This document shows, piece by piece, positions 1 through 7,952 of a stretch of 26,068 bases of DNA; position 1 is the stretch's first letter, and the number at the start of each line of letters is the position of its first letter. The notes under the pieces were generated by a model that was given only the letters and a program-made list of their open reading frames with translations, did not search any database and was not told where the DNA came from. The position numbers and the translations under genes were made by a program. Source of the DNA: UBA7332 sp051648105 (lineage in GTDB: Bacteria; Bacteroidota; Bacteroidia; Bacteroidales; UBA7332); the NCBI GenBank assembly GCA_051648105.1, contig JBOFEN010000013.1, positions 1 through 26,068 of the forward strand, read 5' to 3'.

Positions 1-280
1 AGAGATGGTAAAGGATGCTGGACTAACCGAATACTTCATGGGATATGATCAACAAGCTGCATTCGTTGGTCATGGTATAGGTATAGAGGTCAATGAACTA
101 CCTATTTTATTCGGAAGATCAAAAGACATCCTTCAAGTTGGAAACGTTTTTGCACTAGAACCAAAATTTGTTATTCCAAGAGTCGGAGCTGTTGGTATAG
201 AAAATAGCTATGTTGTAACTGAGAATGGAATAGAAAAGTTGACACAATTAGAGGAAGAGATTATCGAACTTCCTCTATAG
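1..280 (+). CDS. M24 family metallopeptidase (Xaa-Pro aminopeptidase-like), C-terminal part
   Basis: This is the end of a gene that begins before the window; the frame is open to the left edge, so the Met at base 5 is probably internal. The visible ~92 residues carry the signature of the pita-bread M24 fold: the FVGHGIGIEVNELP stretch (metal-ligand His), FALEPKF (metal-ligand Glu) and GIENSYVVTENG (second Glu). These match the C-terminal half of the Xaa-Pro aminopeptidase/dipeptidase branch, two-metal cytosolic enzymes that release N-terminal residues before proline. The exact substrate cannot be fixed without the N-terminal half. It ends 46 nt before the ttcA-like gene on the same strand, so the two may be cotranscribed. 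Confidence 0.85.
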   Translation, partial: EMVKDAGLTEYFMGYDQQAAFVGHGIGIEVNELPILFGRSKDILQVGNVFALEPKFVIPRVGAVGIENSYVVTENGIEKLTQLEEEIIELPL

Positions 281-326
281 TAATAAAACACTCTAAAGCT
301 GAGTACAATTAATTGATAATAATAAG

Positions 327-1079
327 ATGGGAAAATATAGCCCCGAGGAGCACTTCCTACGAAAATTAGACGCTAAGCTCCGCGAAGCTATGGATACATA
401 TGGCTTAATTAACGATGGTGACAAGATTCTTATTGGCCTTTCGGGTGGTAAAGACTCACTTGCATTAGTTGAGCTTTTAGGTAGACGTAAAAGAGTATTC
501 AAACCGAAGTTTGAGGTCTATGCAGCTCATATAACAATGAGTAACATAAACTATGAAGCTGATATCAAGTACCTAAAGGACCACTGTGAAAAGTATGGCA
601 TACAATTCATTCATGGTATTACTGAGTTTGACCCAGAATCAGATAAGCGTAAGTCGCCTTGCTTCTTGTGCTCATGGAATAGAAGGAAAAAACTATTTGA
701 CATTGCCAAGGAACTTGGTTGTACAAAATTAGCACTAGGTCATCATAAAGATGATGCTGTCCAAACATTGATAATGAACATGACATTCCAAGGAGCTATC
801 TCAACTATGCCTCCAAAGTTAAAGATGGACAAATTTGATATGACAATTATCAGACCACTGTCGTTAATTCACGAGATTGACTTAGTTGAATTATCAAAGA
901 TGCACAGCTATGTTAGCCAGAAGAAGGCATGCCCATACGAAACAACATCATTTAGGAGTACAATAAAAAGTTTTGTAAAGCAACTAGAGGAACTCAATCC
1001 ACATGCACTAGATAATATATATGCAAGTATGCAAAATCTTCAGGTAGATTATCTTCCTCAAGCTGAACAAAAAAAGTAA
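327..1079 (+). CDS. ttcA: TtcA-like tRNA thiolase (PP-loop ATPase)
   Basis: A 250-residue cytosolic protein of the TtcA/TilS PP-loop ATP pyrophosphatase family. The ATP-binding loop SGGKDS lies at residues 39-44. The pair PCFLC places C112 and C115 where TtcA has its CxxC, and C202 (ACPYE) is a third cysteine in a place fitting an iron-sulfur cluster ligand. LALGHHKDDAVQT (about 136-147) is the conserved adenylation segment. TtcA makes 2-thiocytidine at position 32 of tRNA. Identity with TtcA rather than another CxxC-type thiolase is from motifs only. No TAnnTTTG promoter was seen just upstream, so it is probably read from the aminopeptidase transcript. engB follows after 24 nt. Confidence 0.8.
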   Translation: MGKYSPEEHFLRKLDAKLREAMDTYGLINDGDKILIGLSGGKDSLALVELLGRRKRVFKPKFEVYAAHITMSNINYEADIKYLKDHCEKYGIQFIHGITEFDPESDKRKSPCFLCSWNRRKKLFDIAKELGCTKLALGHHKDDAVQTLIMNMTFQGAISTMPPKLKMDKFDMTIIRPLSLIHEIDLVELSKMHSYVSQKKACPYETTSFRSTIKSFVKQLEELNPHALDNIYASMQNLQVDYLPQAEQKK

Positions 1080-1103
1080 ACAACACAAACACCACCATAT
1101 ATT

Positions 1104-1706
1104 ATGGACATCAAAAAGGCTGAATTTATTATAAGTAACACCAACGTAAAGAAGTGTCCTGATGGAAAACTTCCTGAGTATGCTTTTATCGGACGCTCAA
1201 ACGTTGGTAAGTCTTCACTTATTAATATGCTAACAAACCACAAAGGTCTAGCAAAAGCCTCATCAACCCCTGGTAAGACCCTACTCATTAACCATTTCCT
1301 TATTAATGAAGATTGGTACCTTGTCGATCTTCCAGGTTATGGTTATGCTAGACGTGGCAAGGAGGGAAGAGAGCAACTGAAACAAATTATTGAACAGTAT
1401 ACACTCGAGAGAGAACAACTAACACTTCTTTTCGTTTTGCTTGATTCTAGACATGAGCCTCAGAAAATAGACATGGAGTTTATTCAATGGCTAGGAGAGA
1501 ACGGCGTTCCATTCTCTATAATCCTAACTAAACTAGACAAAATATCTCGTGGCGAAAAGTCTCACAACAGACAGCTTCTAGAGAATAAGCTTAAAGAGTC
1601 ATGGGAAGAGTTGCCACTAATATTCGAAACTTCATCTGAAAAAAGAGTTGGGCGTGATGAGCTACTTAATTACATTGAGGAAGTAAACATTCAGGTTAGA
1701 AAATAA
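1104..1706 (+). CDS. engB: Ribosome biogenesis GTPase EngB/YsxC
   Basis: A 200-residue TRAFAC-class GTPase of the usual EngB length. Motifs in order: G1 GRSNVGKS (residues 30-37), the switch I segment SSTPGKT (53-59), G3 DLPGYGYA (75-82), G4 TKLDK (142-146) and G5 TSSEKRVG (176-183). The DLPGYGYA stretch is distinctive for EngB. In other bacteria EngB is an essential assembly factor for the large ribosomal subunit. It follows the ttcA-like gene closely on the same strand and is followed at once by a strong hairpin terminator, which makes it the last gene of the housekeeping group at the left edge. Confidence 0.95.
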   Translation: MDIKKAEFIISNTNVKKCPDGKLPEYAFIGRSNVGKSSLINMLTNHKGLAKASSTPGKTLLINHFLINEDWYLVDLPGYGYARRGKEGREQLKQIIEQYTLEREQLTLLFVLLDSRHEPQKIDMEFIQWLGENGVPFSIILTKLDKISRGEKSHNRQLLENKLKESWEELPLIFETSSEKRVGRDELLNYIEEVNIQVRK

Positions 1707-1713
1707 TATAACT

Positions 1714-1765
1714 TTAAAAAGAGAGGGTGTATTCATTTAATTATGAATACACCCTCTCTTTTTAA
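1714..1765. terminator. Perfect 23-bp hairpin with A/T flanks (bidirectional-type terminator)
   Basis: Arms 1714-1736 and 1743-1765 are perfect reverse complements around a 6-nt loop (ttaatt). The stem has a GC-richer core (gagagggtgt) and runs of A on the left and T on the right, as in an intrinsic terminator. It starts 8 nt after the engB stop codon and separates that transcript from the carotenoid operon promoter about 90 nt further on. Confidence 0.85.
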
Positions 1766-1854
1766 ACAACTAGTTATAAAAACCTTAGCAAGGTAGTAAA
1801 GTGTAAACAATAAACATTTGACAATCACCCAAAATACAAACTTATAACGAAAGA

Positions 1855-1885
1855 TTTGCTTTTGTTAATATATTGACTATATTTG
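1855..1885 (+). promoter_or_regulatory. Bacteroidota-type promoter of the carotenoid operon
   Basis: The sequence has TTTG at 1855-1858, a 19-nt spacer, and TATATTTG at 1878-1885. This matches the known Bacteroides housekeeping sigma pattern (TTTG, 19-21 nt, TAnnTTTG) exactly. Transcription should begin near 1890, giving a leader of about 60 nt before the ATG at 1951. It is the only good promoter seen for the seven overlapping genes that follow. Confidence 0.8.
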
Positions 1886-1950
1886 TAGAGTATGAAATAA
1901 ATATAAAATATGTAAGTTTAACCATACACAAATATTCCTATAAGAAAAAT

Positions 1951-2784
1951 ATGGACAAACTATATTTAGTTACTTCAAATGAAATAAGTCAATTAATTAC
2001 CCGACATTACAGTACGTCATTCTACTCATCAGTTTTACTGTTTGACAAGGAAATACAAAGAGATATATTTGCGATATATGGATTTGTTCGTATAGCCGAT
2101 GAGATAGTTGACTCATTTCAGGGTTATCCACAAAGAGAGATGTTTGATGAGTTTGAGTTAGAACTAGAAAGGGCAATAATCAGAGGGGTGAGTACCAATC
2201 CAGTAATAAATGCATTTATAGAAGTTGTAATGAGATGCAAAATTCAGAATGAACTAATAAATGGGTTTATGTACAGTATGAGGTGTGACCTAGATCTAAA
2301 AAATTATCACAATCAAGACTCTATTGATAAATACATCTATGGTTCTGCTGAGGTTGTTGGTCTTATGTGCCTTAGAGTTTTCACACAAGAAGCTCCTGAT
2401 AAGTATGAAGAGCTAAAAGAGGCTGCTCAGAAATTAGGATCTGCTTTTCAAAAAGTAAACTTCTTAAGAGATTTAAATGATGACTCCGTGAGGTTAGAGA
2501 GAAGCTATTTCCCAGAGTTCACTCTAAATGGTCACACAGACGATGCTAAGTGTAGAATAGTCAAAGAAATAGAAGAGGAGTTTAATGATGCATATAAAGG
2601 ATTAATTCAACTACCTAAGAAAAGTCGTCTGGGTGTATTAATTGCTTACAACTACTATAGAAAACTATTAGATAAGATAAAAGAATCTGATATTCAATCT
2701 ATACGAAATAGTAGACTACGCATACCAAACTATCATAAAGCTATAATAATGGCACGATCACTTTTTGAAAACATAATAACATAA
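1951..2784 (+). CDS. crtB: Phytoene synthase (Bacteroidota type)
   Basis: A 277-residue member of the squalene/phytoene synthase family, predicted to join two geranylgeranyl diphosphates head to head into phytoene. The first aspartate-rich motif is DEIVD (D50, D54) and the second is in NFLRDLNDD (D174, D178), followed by RSYFPEF. RHYSTSF (18-24) is the usual N-terminal substrate motif. The QKVNFLRD form resembles C40 phytoene synthases of Flavobacteriia more than C30 CrtM (which usually has NILRD), so a C40 product is inferred. The frame is open further upstream to 1873, but that extension runs through the promoter, so ATG 1951 is chosen. The stop overlaps the next start by 1 nt (TAATG). Confidence 0.9.
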   Translation: MDKLYLVTSNEISQLITRHYSTSFYSSVLLFDKEIQRDIFAIYGFVRIADEIVDSFQGYPQREMFDEFELELERAIIRGVSTNPVINAFIEVVMRCKIQNELINGFMYSMRCDLDLKNYHNQDSIDKYIYGSAEVVGLMCLRVFTQEAPDKYEELKEAAQKLGSAFQKVNFLRDLNDDSVRLERSYFPEFTLNGHTDDAKCRIVKEIEEEFNDAYKGLIQLPKKSRLGVLIAYNYYRKLLDKIKESDIQSIRNSRLRIPNYHKAIIMARSLFENIIT

Positions 2785-3329
2785 TGAGAAATTTCACACC
2801 AGAGGATAGAGTAGTATTAGTGGATGAATACGATAATGTCATTGCACTATGCCAAAAAACGGAAGCCCACAAACGAGGAGTTCTACACAGAGCAGTTTCC
2901 GTATTTATTATTAACAGTAGCGGCGAGTGGTTAATTCAGCGAAGAGCAAACGAAAAATACCACTCACCAGGGCTATGGAGCAACACATGTTGCACCCACC
3001 CACTACCATGGGAGTCATACCATTCTGCAGCTATGAGAGCTCTGAAAAAAGAGATGGGGATGGTTTCAGAGGTTGAATATCTTTTTGATTTCATATATAA
3101 AGCAGAGCTGGAGGGTAATATGATAGAGCATGAGCTTGATCATGTATTTTTCGGGGTTAGCGATGACAACCCTATAGTAAATGAGAATGAAGTATCACAA
3201 TATAGATATATCAAGCAAGATGAGCTAAAATCATCAATTGAGAAACACCCAGAGATGTATACAGAGTGGTTTAAGCTCGTATTTGATAGAGTATCCAAGG
3301 AGTTAGTAACCACAGATAAAAAAAGATGA
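2784..3329 (+). CDS. idi: Isopentenyl-diphosphate delta-isomerase, type I
   Basis: A 181-residue Nudix-fold enzyme that interconverts IPP and DMAPP, the precursors of the prenyl chain. The catalytic cysteine is C70 in NTCCTHP, aligning with Cys67 of the E. coli enzyme, and EHELD supplies E115 and E117, aligning with E114/E116. The segment HSPGLWSNTC is typical of type I (Nudix) isomerases rather than the FMN-dependent type II. Its position as second gene of the carotenoid operon suggests it lifts DMAPP supply for pigment synthesis. The start codon shares 1 nt with the crtB stop and the stop shares 4 nt (ATGA) with the next start. Confidence 0.95.
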   Translation: MRNFTPEDRVVLVDEYDNVIALCQKTEAHKRGVLHRAVSVFIINSSGEWLIQRRANEKYHSPGLWSNTCCTHPLPWESYHSAAMRALKKEMGMVSEVEYLFDFIYKAELEGNMIEHELDHVFFGVSDDNPIVNENEVSQYRYIKQDELKSSIEKHPEMYTEWFKLVFDRVSKELVTTDKKR

Positions 3330-3985
3330 CAAGATTAGAATTAATAAAAAAAGGGGGTCTCAAATACACTATATTGGCTGCTATCAGCTTCCTTGTATAT
3401 GTAATGGGAATAGTCACAATTGCGACACCAAGCGAGAGAGATTTAGCACTTAAAGCAACACCAATTGCACTAGTGATATCAATTGCTGCACTACTACTAT
3501 TCAGGGAAAAGAGATACTCATACAGGACTCTAATTGTTTACTCCATAATTGTAATACTTTCATGGTTCATGGAGGCAATTGGAGTAAATAGTGGTCTAAT
3601 TTTTGGTGATTATTCTTATGGTAACTCTTTAGGATTCTCAATAGTTGGCACCCCAATTCTAATTGGGTTCAATTGGTTGTTCTTAGTTATCATCTCTCAA
3701 AGCATAACCTACTTCTTAAGACTAAAAGGAGTTATTGCAATTGTTTCATCGACTCTTCTAATGGTATATTATGACACTCTTTTAGAAGAAGTTGCACCTC
3801 TAATGGATATGTGGGAGTTCACATTACCAGTGGTACCTATAAGTAACTACATTGGATGGTTCATTATTGCTTTAGTATTAAACTCGCTATCCTACAAAAT
3901 AGATAGAGAAGAGCTAAACTTTATGGCCCTACCTCTTCTAATACTACAGATAATACTATTTATCTCGATCTTATTTATTCTATGA
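3326..3985 (+). CDS. cruF: CruF-like carotenoid 1,2-hydratase (DUF422 family)
   Basis: A 219-residue polytopic membrane protein with about six or seven hydrophobic segments. It resembles the CruF/bisanhydrobacterioruberin hydratase family: EAIGVNSGLIFGDYSYG (about 83-99) fits the family's acidic motif followed by G.xFG.Y.Y, and YDTLLEEVAPLMDMWEF (about 149-165) fits the D..xEP.A...W.W motif. Characterised members add water across the terminal double bond of an acyclic carotenoid end, giving the 1'-hydroxyl that is later glycosylated. That fits the glycosyltransferase two genes downstream. ATGA overlaps on both sides indicate coupled translation. The family call rests on motif spacing, so substrate and position of hydration are inferred. 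Confidence 0.75.
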   Translation: MTRLELIKKGGLKYTILAAISFLVYVMGIVTIATPSERDLALKATPIALVISIAALLLFREKRYSYRTLIVYSIIVILSWFMEAIGVNSGLIFGDYSYGNSLGFSIVGTPILIGFNWLFLVIISQSITYFLRLKGVIAIVSSTLLMVYYDTLLEEVAPLMDMWEFTLPVVPISNYIGWFIIALVLNSLSYKIDREELNFMALPLLILQIILFISILFIL

Positions 3986-4596
3986 TTCTTGAAAAACTAT
4001 CTCTTTGGTTTTGGCAATACTACTCTAAGGTTGCTATAAAACTATTCTTCAGAAAATTTGAAAAAATAGAGCTTGGAGCATCAATAAGAAGAGATAGGAC
4101 TATTCTTATGATATCAAATCACACAGGCTGGTGGGATGGCTTCTGGAACTTACACTATATTAGATTCACATTAAAGCGACCATTCAACGTGACTGTAGCT
4201 GAAAAAGTAATAGTAGAACAACCATTTTTCAAATATCTGGGTTTTATTTCTCTAGGTAAAACTCAAGCACAGCTAAGAAGAGCCATTCAAACCTTAAGTT
4301 CTATTCTAAAGCAGAAAGACAATCTCCTACTTATATACCCTCAAGGTAAACTCACCTCTACATATTGTGATAGTTTTAAATTTGGTCCACTTGCTGAGCG
4401 ACTACTTAGTAAAAGTGAAGCACAATTATGTATGGCCGCATATTTTGTAGAGTATGGAAAATCTCCACGACCAACAATCTGTGGATACTATAAAAGCATA
4501 AACTTTGAAGATATACGAGATATAACAATTGAAAAACTATACGATAGATTCTATAATGAGGCACTTAATAAACAGATAGATAAATTTTCAGAATGA
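3982..4596 (+). CDS. PlsC-like acyltransferase, probable carotenoid glycoside acyltransferase
   Basis: A 204-residue membrane-associated acyltransferase of the LPLAT/PlsC superfamily. Motif I is NHTGWWD, giving the catalytic H47-x4-D52. The second canonical block, normally FPEGTR, reads IYPQGKLT (residues 118-125), so the usual Glu and Arg are replaced. This argues against a housekeeping lysophosphatidate acyltransferase and for a specialised acceptor. In green sulfur bacteria and staphylococci, acyltransferases finish glycosylated carotenoids by esterifying the sugar; the place of this gene between a hydratase and a glycosyltransferase supports the same role, which remains inference. It overlaps both neighbours by 4 nt. 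Confidence 0.7.
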   Translation: MILEKLSLWFWQYYSKVAIKLFFRKFEKIELGASIRRDRTILMISNHTGWWDGFWNLHYIRFTLKRPFNVTVAEKVIVEQPFFKYLGFISLGKTQAQLRRAIQTLSSILKQKDNLLLIYPQGKLTSTYCDSFKFGPLAERLLSKSEAQLCMAAYFVEYGKSPRPTICGYYKSINFEDIRDITIEKLYDRFYNEALNKQIDKFSE

Positions 4597-5693
4597 TAAT
4601 ATATGTAATATCCATACTTATTCTTGTTCTCCTTACTATTATGTGGATAACAACGATACTTAACCTTATTCTTCCTGAAGTGCTTGATCTAAGTAGCAAT
4701 AGAGATAGAAAGGTCGAAGTCTCTGTTCTCATTCCTGCCCGAAACGAAGCAAAACGAATTGGTAATCTTTTAGAATCTCTATATAATATAGAGACTTCTA
4801 TAGGCGAAATAATCATCTGCGATGATCACTCGGAAGATGACACTTACGATATTGTAAATGAGTATGCAAAGAGAGACCCTAGAATAATATTGATAACATC
4901 AGATGAATTACCCCAACATTGGAGAGGTAAAAGTTGGGCCTGTCATCAGCTTAGTAAAGTAGCATCAAAAGATTACTTACTATTCTTAGATGCAGATGTT
5001 ACAATTAATGGGGATATTATTGAGAGATCACTAGATTTTATTGATAAATACAATCTAGGCCTATTATCAATCTTTCCACACCAAAACATAAAAAACAGTG
5101 GTGTAAGAGCTGTAGTTCCAATAATGAATACAATACTTCTATCACTATTAATACTTCGAGCAGTTAGGATAATACCCTACTTCAATTCAATATCAGCCGC
5201 TAACGGGCAATTTATGCTCTTTAAAAGCAACATTTACAAGAAATTCAACCCACATTTTCAAAGCCAGGAGGCAATATCAGAAGATATCTTCATATCTAGA
5301 TATCTAAAAAGGAACAATATTAAAATAGCCTGCATATCACATGATTGGGGTGTCGTATGCTCTATGTATGAAAACTATAAAGAGAGTTGTAGAGGGTTCT
5401 CAAAAAATATAGTTACACTATTTCTTAATTCAAGAATACTAGCTTCAATCATAATATTTATTTGGGCAGCGTCAGCCCCTACACTATATATCTTAGATCA
5501 AACAAGTTACGCTCTATTTGCCATATTATCTATCTCTACAATATGGCTTTCCATAGGTATTATTAGCGGCTGGAATCCTATTATCAATCTTCTATACTAT
5601 CCACTCCACATCTATAATTCAATGTACATTCTTATGCTTTCTATTTATAATGACATAACCAATAATCAACAGTGGAAAGGACGAAAAATATGA
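4593..5693 (+). CDS. GT2 glycosyltransferase, probable carotenoid glycosyltransferase (CruG/CrtQ-like)
   Basis: A 366-residue protein with one N-terminal membrane segment (about 3-28), a GT-A catalytic domain and about three C-terminal membrane segments. SVLIPARNEAKRI (44-56) and IIICDDHSEDDT (73-84) form the nucleotide-sugar site, FLDADV holds the DxD metal motif (D133, D135), and EAISEDIF carries the ED acceptor motif. LPQHWRGKSWACHQL resembles the LP.GW.GK.WAC motif found in CrtQ-type and CruG-type enzymes. It would transfer a sugar to the hydroxyl created by the CruF-like enzyme, with catalysis at the cytoplasmic membrane face. Which sugar cannot be read from sequence. ATGA overlaps link it to both neighbours. 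Confidence 0.8.
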   Translation: MIIYVISILILVLLTIMWITTILNLILPEVLDLSSNRDRKVEVSVLIPARNEAKRIGNLLESLYNIETSIGEIIICDDHSEDDTYDIVNEYAKRDPRIILITSDELPQHWRGKSWACHQLSKVASKDYLLFLDADVTINGDIIERSLDFIDKYNLGLLSIFPHQNIKNSGVRAVVPIMNTILLSLLILRAVRIIPYFNSISAANGQFMLFKSNIYKKFNPHFQSQEAISEDIFISRYLKRNNIKIACISHDWGVVCSMYENYKESCRGFSKNIVTLFLNSRILASIIIFIWAASAPTLYILDQTSYALFAILSISTIWLSIGIISGWNPIINLLYYPLHIYNSMYILMLSIYNDITNNQQWKGRKI

Positions 5694-6409
5694 AGCAATT
5701 AATAATAGTAATAATGATACTAATTTCAAATATATCATGGGCTCAAACGGCAAAAGAGAGACTATATAATAGATTCGTAGCTGATGACATATCATCGTGG
5801 AGGGGAATAATAGACTCTCTACAACAATATCGTACACAAAACAATAATCTCCTAACAGTTATAGACACTCAATATGGATATATTGCATGGTCACTGGCTG
5901 AGAATAAAAGAAGTGAGGCAGAAAAACAGATACCTCAGATGGAAAGTAACCTAAAAGAGCTTCTCTCCAAATATGATTATAGCGCTGAATACCATGCTTA
6001 CAATGGAGCTCTTCTTAGCTTTAAATTAGGATTAGCAAAGTGGAAAGCCCCAATCTTGGGACCGAAAATACTAGATGAAACAGATAAAGCTCTTAGTATA
6101 TCTCCATACAACCCTCTGGCTCTAAATCTAAAGGCCAATGGACTATACTATCGACCATCAATACTTGGTGGAGACAAGATAGAGGCTCTTAGAATCTATC
6201 TACAATGCGAGAAGATCATGGAGGAGATAAATACTAAAGATTGGAAATATATTACACTACTAATAACCATAGCTCAACTATACGAATCTTCGGGCAATAC
6301 TAGAGCTGCTATTGAGTACTGTAATAAGATACTAAAGAGTGAACCCAATTTTAAGTGGGTAAAAGAAACCTATCTACCACAACTATTATCTAAAAAAACA
6401 AACCAATGA
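5690..6409 (+). CDS. Secreted TPR-like protein embedded in the carotenoid operon
   Basis: A 239-residue protein of unknown function. The N-terminus (MKQLIIVIMILISNISWAQ) is a type I signal peptide with likely cleavage near SWA-Q, so it should be periplasmic. The mature part is almost all helical, with TPR-like repeats: one near ALNLKANGLYYRP and another near LLITIAQLYESSGNTRAAIEYCNKIL, ending close to the C-terminus. No catalytic motif is visible. ATG 5690 is chosen because it forms the ATGA overlap with the glycosyltransferase stop and begins the signal peptide; a GTG at 5672 would add six charged residues. It is the only exported protein in the operon. A role in moving or placing the finished pigment in the envelope is possible but unsupported by motif. 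Confidence 0.75.
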   Translation: MKQLIIVIMILISNISWAQTAKERLYNRFVADDISSWRGIIDSLQQYRTQNNNLLTVIDTQYGYIAWSLAENKRSEAEKQIPQMESNLKELLSKYDYSAEYHAYNGALLSFKLGLAKWKAPILGPKILDETDKALSISPYNPLALNLKANGLYYRPSILGGDKIEALRIYLQCEKIMEEINTKDWKYITLLITIAQLYESSGNTRAAIEYCNKILKSEPNFKWVKETYLPQLLSKKTNQ

Positions 6410-7902
6410 GTAACAATACAAAGAATATTACTATCGTAGGTGCAGGTATTGGAGGACTAGCTACCGCACTTAGGCTAAGCCAAGATGGACATAATGTGAC
6501 AATACTTGAGAAGAACAGCAACGCTGGAGGACGATTGAATAGAATTGAAAAAGATGGTTGGAGGTTTGACACAGGTCCAAGTTTCTTCAGCATGTCCTAT
6601 GAGTTCAAGGAGTTCTTCGACTCTCTAGGCGAACCATTCCCATTCCAATTTGATCCAGTAGACCCTCTTTACACAGTTATGTTCAGAGGAAGTGATAGAA
6701 AATTCATACTCTATCGAGACATAAAAAAGCTAGCAACCCAGTTTGAAGGCATTGAGAGTAACTTCGAGGATAAGATGAATAGATATCTAGAACACGGAGG
6801 CAAACTCTTTCATGGTACAATAGACAAAGTTGTAAAGCAGAATTTCGACAGCAAAATAGACTATATTATCAAGCTTATGGGAGTCGATCCCAAACTTGCA
6901 CTCACCCTATTATCTAACTTCTGGCAACATGCATCCAACTATTTTGAGTCTAACGAAGCAAGAGAGATCGTATCTCTAGTATCATTCTTCCTTGGGTCTA
7001 CCCCATTCGACACCAACTCCATTTACTCACTCTTATCATATACAGAATTCGTTCATGATGGATACTTCAATGTAAAAGGAGGGATGTATGAAATTATCAA
7101 AGGTATGCTTAGCATAATTGAGAAGCGTGGAATAGAGATTAAGTACGAGTGTGAGATTGTTGAAGTAATAGAGAAAGATGGTATTGCTGTTGCTGTTGTA
7201 GACAAGAGTGGAATGCGTCATCAAGCAGATGTTATAGTTATTAATGCCGATGCAGCACTTTTCAGAGGTAGAGTTCTACATAGAAAAGAGTTCTCTGAGA
7301 ATAAGCTACACAAGATGAAGTGGACCATGGGAACATTAACAGCATATATTGGGTTGAATTGCAAACTTCCAGAGATCACACTCCACAACTACTACCTTGG
7401 GGATAATTTTGTAGAATATAGTCGCAAAGCACTTAATAGTGACACTCTAGATAAGAAGCCATACTTCTACGTTAATGCACTTTCTAGACCAAATCCAGAA
7501 TGTGCTCCCGAGGGTTGTGAGGCTCTATTTTTTGTTATCCCAGTACCTGACCTCCGTTACAAGAAGGAGTGGAATGATCGAGATAATGTAGTTGATTCAA
7601 TATTAGAAGAGTTTAGCAATAGAATAGGGCGAGACATTCGTGGTAATATTATATTTAAAGAGATATACACACCTATTGAGTGGCGAGATCACTTTAACCT
7701 ATACGAAGGTAGCGCATTAGGTTTAGCACATAACATAATGCAAGTAGGGGGATTTAGACCCAAGAACTTTGATGAGAAACTAATAAATATGTTCTATGTT
7801 GGAGCATCAACTGCACCCGGTACAGGAATACCCATGGCAATCATAAGCTCTAAGCTAACAACAGAGAGAGTTAGAGAACATCTAAGTCAAACTAAAGAGT
7901 AG
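6406..7902 (+). CDS. crtI: CrtI-type phytoene desaturase (FAD-dependent)
   Basis: A 498-residue FAD-dependent carotenoid desaturase of normal CrtI length. The dinucleotide-binding fold is near the N-terminus: VGAGIGGLATALRL (11-24) followed by ILEKNSNAGGRLN (about 34-46). The C-terminal family signature reads MFYVGASTAPGTGIPMAI, corresponding to the usual FVGA.T.PG.G.P. CrtI enzymes introduce four double bonds into phytoene to give lycopene; related CrtD enzymes act on already hydroxylated ends, and the two are hard to separate by eye. As this is the only desaturase in the operon, CrtI is the simpler call. It closes the operon and overlaps the TPR gene by 4 nt. No clear terminator follows before the next promoter. 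Confidence 0.85.
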   Translation: MSNNTKNITIVGAGIGGLATALRLSQDGHNVTILEKNSNAGGRLNRIEKDGWRFDTGPSFFSMSYEFKEFFDSLGEPFPFQFDPVDPLYTVMFRGSDRKFILYRDIKKLATQFEGIESNFEDKMNRYLEHGGKLFHGTIDKVVKQNFDSKIDYIIKLMGVDPKLALTLLSNFWQHASNYFESNEAREIVSLVSFFLGSTPFDTNSIYSLLSYTEFVHDGYFNVKGGMYEIIKGMLSIIEKRGIEIKYECEIVEVIEKDGIAVAVVDKSGMRHQADVIVINADAALFRGRVLHRKEFSENKLHKMKWTMGTLTAYIGLNCKLPEITLHNYYLGDNFVEYSRKALNSDTLDKKPYFYVNALSRPNPECAPEGCEALFFVIPVPDLRYKKEWNDRDNVVDSILEEFSNRIGRDIRGNIIFKEIYTPIEWRDHFNLYEGSALGLAHNIMQVGGFRPKNFDEKLINMFYVGASTAPGTGIPMAIISSKLTTERVREHLSQTKE

Positions 7903-7952
7903 ATAACTCCAAATCACCTCCCTAGTTTTTACTAATCTTATCTTATAATTAA

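Noticed and set aside
1873..1950. N-terminal extension of phytoene synthase
   Set aside because: It would begin inside the promoter and adds residues not found in the family; ATG 1951 gives the normal N-terminus.
1951..2784. C30 pathway (dehydrosqualene synthase, staphyloxanthin type)
   Set aside because: Hydratase, glycosyltransferase and acyltransferase could fit either route, but the QKVNFLRD form of the synthase and the CruF-like gene favour C40. Not fully excluded.
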